From an uncultured Oscillospiraceae bacterium (GTDB lineage Bacteria; Bacillota_A; Clostridia; Oscillospirales; Oscillospiraceae): DNA of 16,293 nt. The DNA is taken from NCBI GenBank assembly GCA_900754605.1, contig CAAEDK010000033.1:1-16293 (forward strand). The letters are read 5' to 3'. Position 1 is the stretch's first letter. Each line of letters starts with the position of its first letter. The translations under genes were made by a program, and so were the position numbers. The notes beneath the pieces are model-generated. The model saw only the letters and a program-made list of their open reading frames with translations. It was not told the DNA's origin and made no database searches. Positions 13,655 through 16,293 of the stretch are shown here, in pieces.

Positions 13655-14045
13655 AACTTTCCTCCTCACGAAATACTTCGGTCAGCGATTCCACAAAACC
13701 GATTGAGAATATCTTTAATGCTTTCGGTGAGCCCATCAGCCACCAAACGGGGTCTGGCAGGGGCTTTCTAAGCTGGTCATACTGCAGCGACAGAAAAAGG
13801 TAGATGCCCTTATAGTCCTTTCGCCCTGACAGTTCATCAAAAGAGGCCAGCACTGTGCCAACAGTCGATTTTGCATAGCTGTCACACAGGTTATAGTAGA
13901 ATTGAGCCGCATAAATCCTTGTGAATAAGCGCATGTTCTCTACGTTGATTTCTCCATCTCTTTTGACGATCCCCATCTGATAAAGCCTGCTGAGCAGTGG
14001 ACCATCCATGGGACGGGCGGTGGAGGGCGTTCCTGCTGCTGTCAT
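13623..14045 (-). CDS. Hypothetical protein, 140 residues
   Basis: A mostly helical soluble protein of unknown family. After a Thr/Ala/Pro-rich start (MTAAGTPSTARPMDG) come a helix-forming RLYQMGIVKRDGEINVENMRLF stretch broken by a turn, an aromatic-rich segment (YAAQFYYNLCDSY) and a C-terminal helix. The frame extends to an ATG at 14117, but that part runs through the parB terminator; the ATG at 14045 has AAAGGA nine bases upstream and is preferred. It is the first gene of the sortase operon and overlaps the HigB-like gene by 32 bases, so the two may act as a pair. I could not recognise any known antitoxin motif in it. Confidence 0.65.
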   Translation of the reverse strand: MTAAGTPSTARPMDGPLLSRLYQMGIVKRDGEINVENMRLFTRIYAAQFYYNLCDSYAKSTVGTVLASFDELSGRKDYKGIYLFLSLQYDQLRKPLPDPVWWLMGSPKALKIFSIGFVESLTEVFREEESYVQADDRNAQ

Positions 14046-14074
14046 TTTGATCCATCCTTTCGTTGTAAAATGTG

Positions 14075-14092
14075 AAATGGGCAAAAAGAAAG
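14075..14092 (-). repeat. 18-base repeat shared with 9621-9638
   Basis: The minus-strand string CTTTCTTTTTGCCCATTT occurs here and identically at 9638-9621. Both copies begin in the last bases of a terminator stem, contain its T-run and extend eight bases beyond. The core TTTTTGCCC also appears at 11283-11275 downstream of the sortase gene. The repeats lie before the sortase operon and before the giant surface-protein gene. Confidence 0.7.
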
Positions 14093-14121
14093 GGCTGATG
14101 GCGGATGAAGCCATCATGCCC
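14082..14121 (-). terminator. Intrinsic terminator after parB
   Basis: Minus-strand GGGCATGATGGC pairs with GCCATCAGCCC (one bulged A) over a seven-base loop and is followed directly by TTTCTTTTT. It starts eight bases past the TAA of parB. This is a good Rho-independent terminator and separates parAB from the sortase operon, for which I see no separate strong promoter. Confidence 0.85.
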
Positions 14122-14128
14122 TAACTTC

Positions 14129-15133
14129 TTATGCGGATGATGTGTTCCTTCCTGACTGGAAGTAAAAATCAAGAGCTTTTTCTAGAATTTCAGAGATTTC
14201 TTTTTGAGACGCACCTTCCGAAAAATACTTCCCGCAGCTTCTGGGGAGGCGGACAGATACCAGGCCCCGATCTGGCTTTGCCGGTTTCTCGCAGGCCAGC
14301 AGTTCTAAAATACGCTGTTGATCCAGCTTTCCTTGTTCAAACTCTTCCCGGAGCAGCTTGGCCTTCCCCTTGGACACGGTCGCGCCATGCTGGGAAATTA
14401 CTTGGTGGATGCAGGCTTGCAGGGTGGAGTTCTCAATAAAGCTGATTTCATAGGCGGCCAGCTGCCCAATCTTTTTGCTCTCGTCCAGTAAAAGGAGCAG
14501 TGGACGGTACAGTGTGGCAAGACGGCAGTACTTGGAGATTTTATCTCTCGTCAGTTCGTACTCCTCGGCCACCTTTGCGTCCGTGTGCAACTTCTCCTGA
14601 CAGTCAGGAGAAGTTGCGTCATCGTCCTCCACTCTTGCCACGAGGAGATCTGTCCGCCGGCCCTGCTGCTTCATAACATTGTAATGGGCCGCCACACACA
14701 GCACTCGCTGGGAAAAGCGCAGATCGGACAACGACCTCTGCTGAAAATTCATTTCAAAGAACAGATCTTCCGCCATCTTGGGCGTTAGATCTGTGCGGAT
14801 GACTGCGGAGACTGTGGTGAGTCCAGCGAGCTTTGACGCGTTGACCCGGTTATGTCCACTGATGATGATGTGCCGGCCATCTGTTGTTTTCCAGACCAAA
14901 ATAGGCGTTTGCACACCGTGCTTTTGGATGCTGGAGATCATACCAGACAGGCGAGCCCCGGTATAGAGGGGGAAATGTTCCTCGTGATTTGGATACCCCT
15001 CCAAAAGCTCCAGTGGAAGGACCTCTGTGATGGAGGTACTGGTTTCAGGCTGTTCTCCGGGCTTGACAGGGAAATTGATCATATCGGCAAATGTCTGGAA
15101 CTGGATTTTTGGCTGTCCATCCTTAACCCGCAT
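14129..15133 (-). CDS. parB: ParB-like partition protein
   Basis: A 334-residue ParB/Spo0J-family DNA-binding protein. The N-terminal ParB domain is at about 50-130, with PILVWKTTDGRHIIISGHNR followed by VNASKLAG; the GHNR motif corresponds to the nucleotide-contacting GxxR box of the family. A helix-turn-helix region follows at about 195-235 (VAEEYELTRDKISKYCRLA). With ParA it would segregate or stabilise the extrachromosomal form of the element. Its ATG overlaps the 3' end of parA by 11 bases with AAGGAG ten bases upstream. The codons for residues about 173-183 contain a perfect 31-bp palindrome. A terminator follows the stop. Confidence 0.9.
   Translation of the reverse strand: MRVKDGQPKIQFQTFADMINFPVKPGEQPETSTSITEVLPLELLEGYPNHEEHFPLYTGARLSGMISSIQKHGVQTPILVWKTTDGRHIIISGHNRVNASKLAGLTTVSAVIRTDLTPKMAEDLFFEMNFQQRSLSDLRFSQRVLCVAAHYNVMKQQGRRTDLLVARVEDDDATSPDCQEKLHTDAKVAEEYELTRDKISKYCRLATLYRPLLLLLDESKKIGQLAAYEISFIENSTLQACIHQVISQHGATVSKGKAKLLREEFEQGKLDQQRILELLACEKPAKPDRGLVSVRLPRSCGKYFSEGASQKEISEILEKALDFYFQSGRNTSSA
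14587..14617. repeat. Perfect 31-bp palindrome inside parB
   Basis: The arms GCAACTTCTCCTGAC and GTCAGGAGAAGTTGC, 15 bases each and perfectly complementary, flank a single central base. The sequence codes for ATSPDCQEKLH in parB, between the ParB domain and the helix-turn-helix. It could be a ParB-type binding site, an insertion scar or an mRNA structure. It does not match the canonical chromosomal parS consensus (TGTTNCACGTGAAACA). Confidence 0.85.
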
Positions 15134-15908
15134 CTCCCATCAGCTCCTTCAAAAAATCTTCGTATGCGACAGCCGCAGGATTTTTAGGCCGGTATTCACA
15201 AATCGTCTGCTGATAGCCGCTGGCCTCCGCCACCTTAACGGAACGGGGGATCCGAGTGTTAAAAATCCGAATTTGATTCCCGATTGTCCGCTCCAGTTCC
15301 TGGGTGATCTGAGTGGAAAGATTGGTATTTCCCTGATTCATAGTAATCAGGATTCCGGCAATCTCCAGCTTTGGATTTGCATGTTGACGAATTTGCTGGA
15401 AATTCCGGATAAATTTCATGCTGCCAATAGCAGAGTAGTACTCCGCCTGGGTCGGGATTACAACGCTGTCAGCACACACCATGACGTTCAGCATGCTGGT
15501 ATCAAAGTTTGGCATACAGTCAATGATGATGTAATCATAGCTCGGTGAGATCTGGCTGATGTACTCTTTCAAGATATATTCACGGAAATCCACGTTGCTC
15601 AAATTGCGCTCCAGAGTAGAAATTTCCTCATTGGAGGGCACCAGGTCTACGCCGTGGTAGGAGTACATATAGCTGGATGGACTCGGAAGCGGCTCTCCAA
15701 TGATGACCTGCTTCACAAGGGACAGAATGGTAGTTTGGAGCTTATCTGGGTTTGGCACCCCGTAGGCCAGGGAAGAATCCCCCTGGCTGTCTAAGTCAAT
15801 CAGGGCGGTACGTTTGCCGCACCGGGCCAGCAGATAGGCCAGTGTAGTGGCTGTAGTCGTTTTCCCGCAGCCGCCTTTTTTATTATAAACAGCGATAACT
15901 TTCGCCAC
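15123..15908 (-). CDS. parA: ParA-like partition ATPase
   Basis: A 261-residue ParA/MinD-family ATPase. The deviant Walker A box KGGCGKTT (residues 11-18) carries the signature Lys11 and catalytic Lys16; Walker A' follows as LIDLDSQGDSS (about 37-47), and YIIIDCMPNFD is the Walker B region. With ParB it drives partition. Start: GTG 15908 has AGGGG eight bases upstream and gives the family's usual beginning MAKVIAVYNKKGG; a GTG at 15917 is in frame but overlaps that site. A possible -10 box TATGAT lies at 15934-15929, but I see no convincing -35 box. Confidence 0.93.
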   Translation of the reverse strand: MAKVIAVYNKKGGCGKTTTATTLAYLLARCGKRTALIDLDSQGDSSLAYGVPNPDKLQTTILSLVKQVIIGEPLPSPSSYMYSYHGVDLVPSNEEISTLERNLSNVDFREYILKEYISQISPSYDYIIIDCMPNFDTSMLNVMVCADSVVIPTQAEYYSAIGSMKFIRNFQQIRQHANPKLEIAGILITMNQGNTNLSTQITQELERTIGNQIRIFNTRIPRSVKVAEASGYQQTICEYRPKNPAAVAYEDFLKELMGDAG

Positions 15909-16293
15909 AAAAAGCACCCCTTTTCACAATCATACAGTATCGTTCACCTGACGGTGTACGACAACTTCAGGCTTATTCGAGATGGGCGCTGGGCCCGCGT
16001 GTAATGGCGGCAAGTCTAACAGGTTTCTAACAGTCCTCGTTTTTTTCGCAAAATCCCGTTGTCTTACAGGCGGAAGTTGTTTCCATCCAGAGCCTTGTCA
16101 GTGGCCCTTTTTCCCAGTAAAATCAATGGGTAGAAGGGTGTCGATACGATAATGGAATCGGCCTACTAACATATCTGGGCTGTAAATGGCATTCAAGAGG
16201 TCAGCGGGTCAGGTAGAATAAGTTTCGCAAAAAGACAAAGAGACATGGTTTGCAGATGTCTGGTAGAATGAAGTTGCGACACCACCATTCGAA
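15909..16293. other. Region upstream of parA without a convincing gene
   Basis: No frame with a good ribosome binding site is visible on either strand in this 385-base stretch. It contains direct repeats TCTAACAG at 16015-16022 and 16026-16033, and imperfect copies of GGTAGAAT followed by AAGTT.CG near 16213 and 16262, with a shorter GGTAGAAG near 16130. These could be regulatory or centromere-like sites for the ParA/ParB system or part of a replication or transfer origin, but none is diagnostic. Confidence 0.4.

Noticed and set aside
14046..14117. N-terminal extension of the 140-residue gene to ATG 14117
   Set aside because: It would be read through the parB terminator; the ATG at 14045 has a ribosome binding site at normal spacing.
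14587..14617. Classical parS site
   Set aside because: The palindrome is long and perfect but does not resemble the TGTTNCACGTGAAACA consensus, so I report only a palindrome.
15909..16293. Origin of transfer or replication
   Set aside because: There are short repeats, but no relaxase gene, no recognisable nick-site sequence and no regular iteron array to support it.

Overview
The window looks like part of the backbone of an integrative and conjugative element (or conjugative plasmid) from a gut-type Gram-positive anaerobe of the Clostridia (Bacillota). The base composition is moderately GC-rich. Genes have strong AGGAGG-type ribosome binding sites and tightly overlapping starts. The content (ParA/ParB, a VirB2-like small membrane protein, a TrbL/VirB6-like channel protein, an SpaA/Cna-B surface protein, a sortase and an SLH protein) is what is known from such elements. 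Every gene I can support is on the minus strand, so the biological order runs from base 16293 down to base 1. I see no integrase, relaxase, VirB4, coupling protein, tRNA or rRNA; those transfer genes would lie outside the window.

Layout in transcription order. (1) 16293-15909: about 380 bases with no convincing gene, holding short direct repeats upstream of parA. (2) 15908-14129: parA and parB, overlapping by 11 bases and closed by a good intrinsic terminator. A perfect 31-bp palindrome lies inside parB. (3) 14045-11312: a tightly coupled run of five genes: an unknown protein, a HigB/Gp49-like protein, a 29-residue membrane peptide, a type I membrane protein with a large ectodomain, and a sortase. 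The last three junctions are ATGA overlaps. (4) 11195-9685: a strong promoter with a nearby 21-bp palindrome, a 71-residue protein, and a secreted protein with three SLH domains, ended by a terminator. (5) 9530-4323: a 1735-residue surface protein with a signal peptide, a thioester-domain-like head, 13 Cna-B/SpaA repeats and an LPKTG motif two residues from the C-terminus, followed by a 12-bp GC-rich hairpin. (6) 4247-1: transfer genes: a small unknown protein, a VirB2-like membrane protein, a radical SAM protein, a zinc-ribbon protein, and a TrbL/VirB6-like channel protein whose 3' end leaves the window in 69-bp tandem repeats.

The most interesting unit is the surface-display block (14045-4323). 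The giant adhesin has a sortase motif but no membrane-spanning sorting tail. The sortase next door has what looks like a cleavable signal peptide and no other membrane segment. An SLH protein and a membrane-anchored ectodomain protein sit beside them. My inference is that these genes build a long covalently stabilised stalk on the donor surface, perhaps for contact between mating cells or with the host, using an unusual way of attaching the adhesin. Other points worth a look are the apparent frameshift at the start of the TrbL-like gene, a radical SAM/zinc-ribbon pair between channel genes, the tiny overlapping membrane peptide, and shared sequence just after several terminators.
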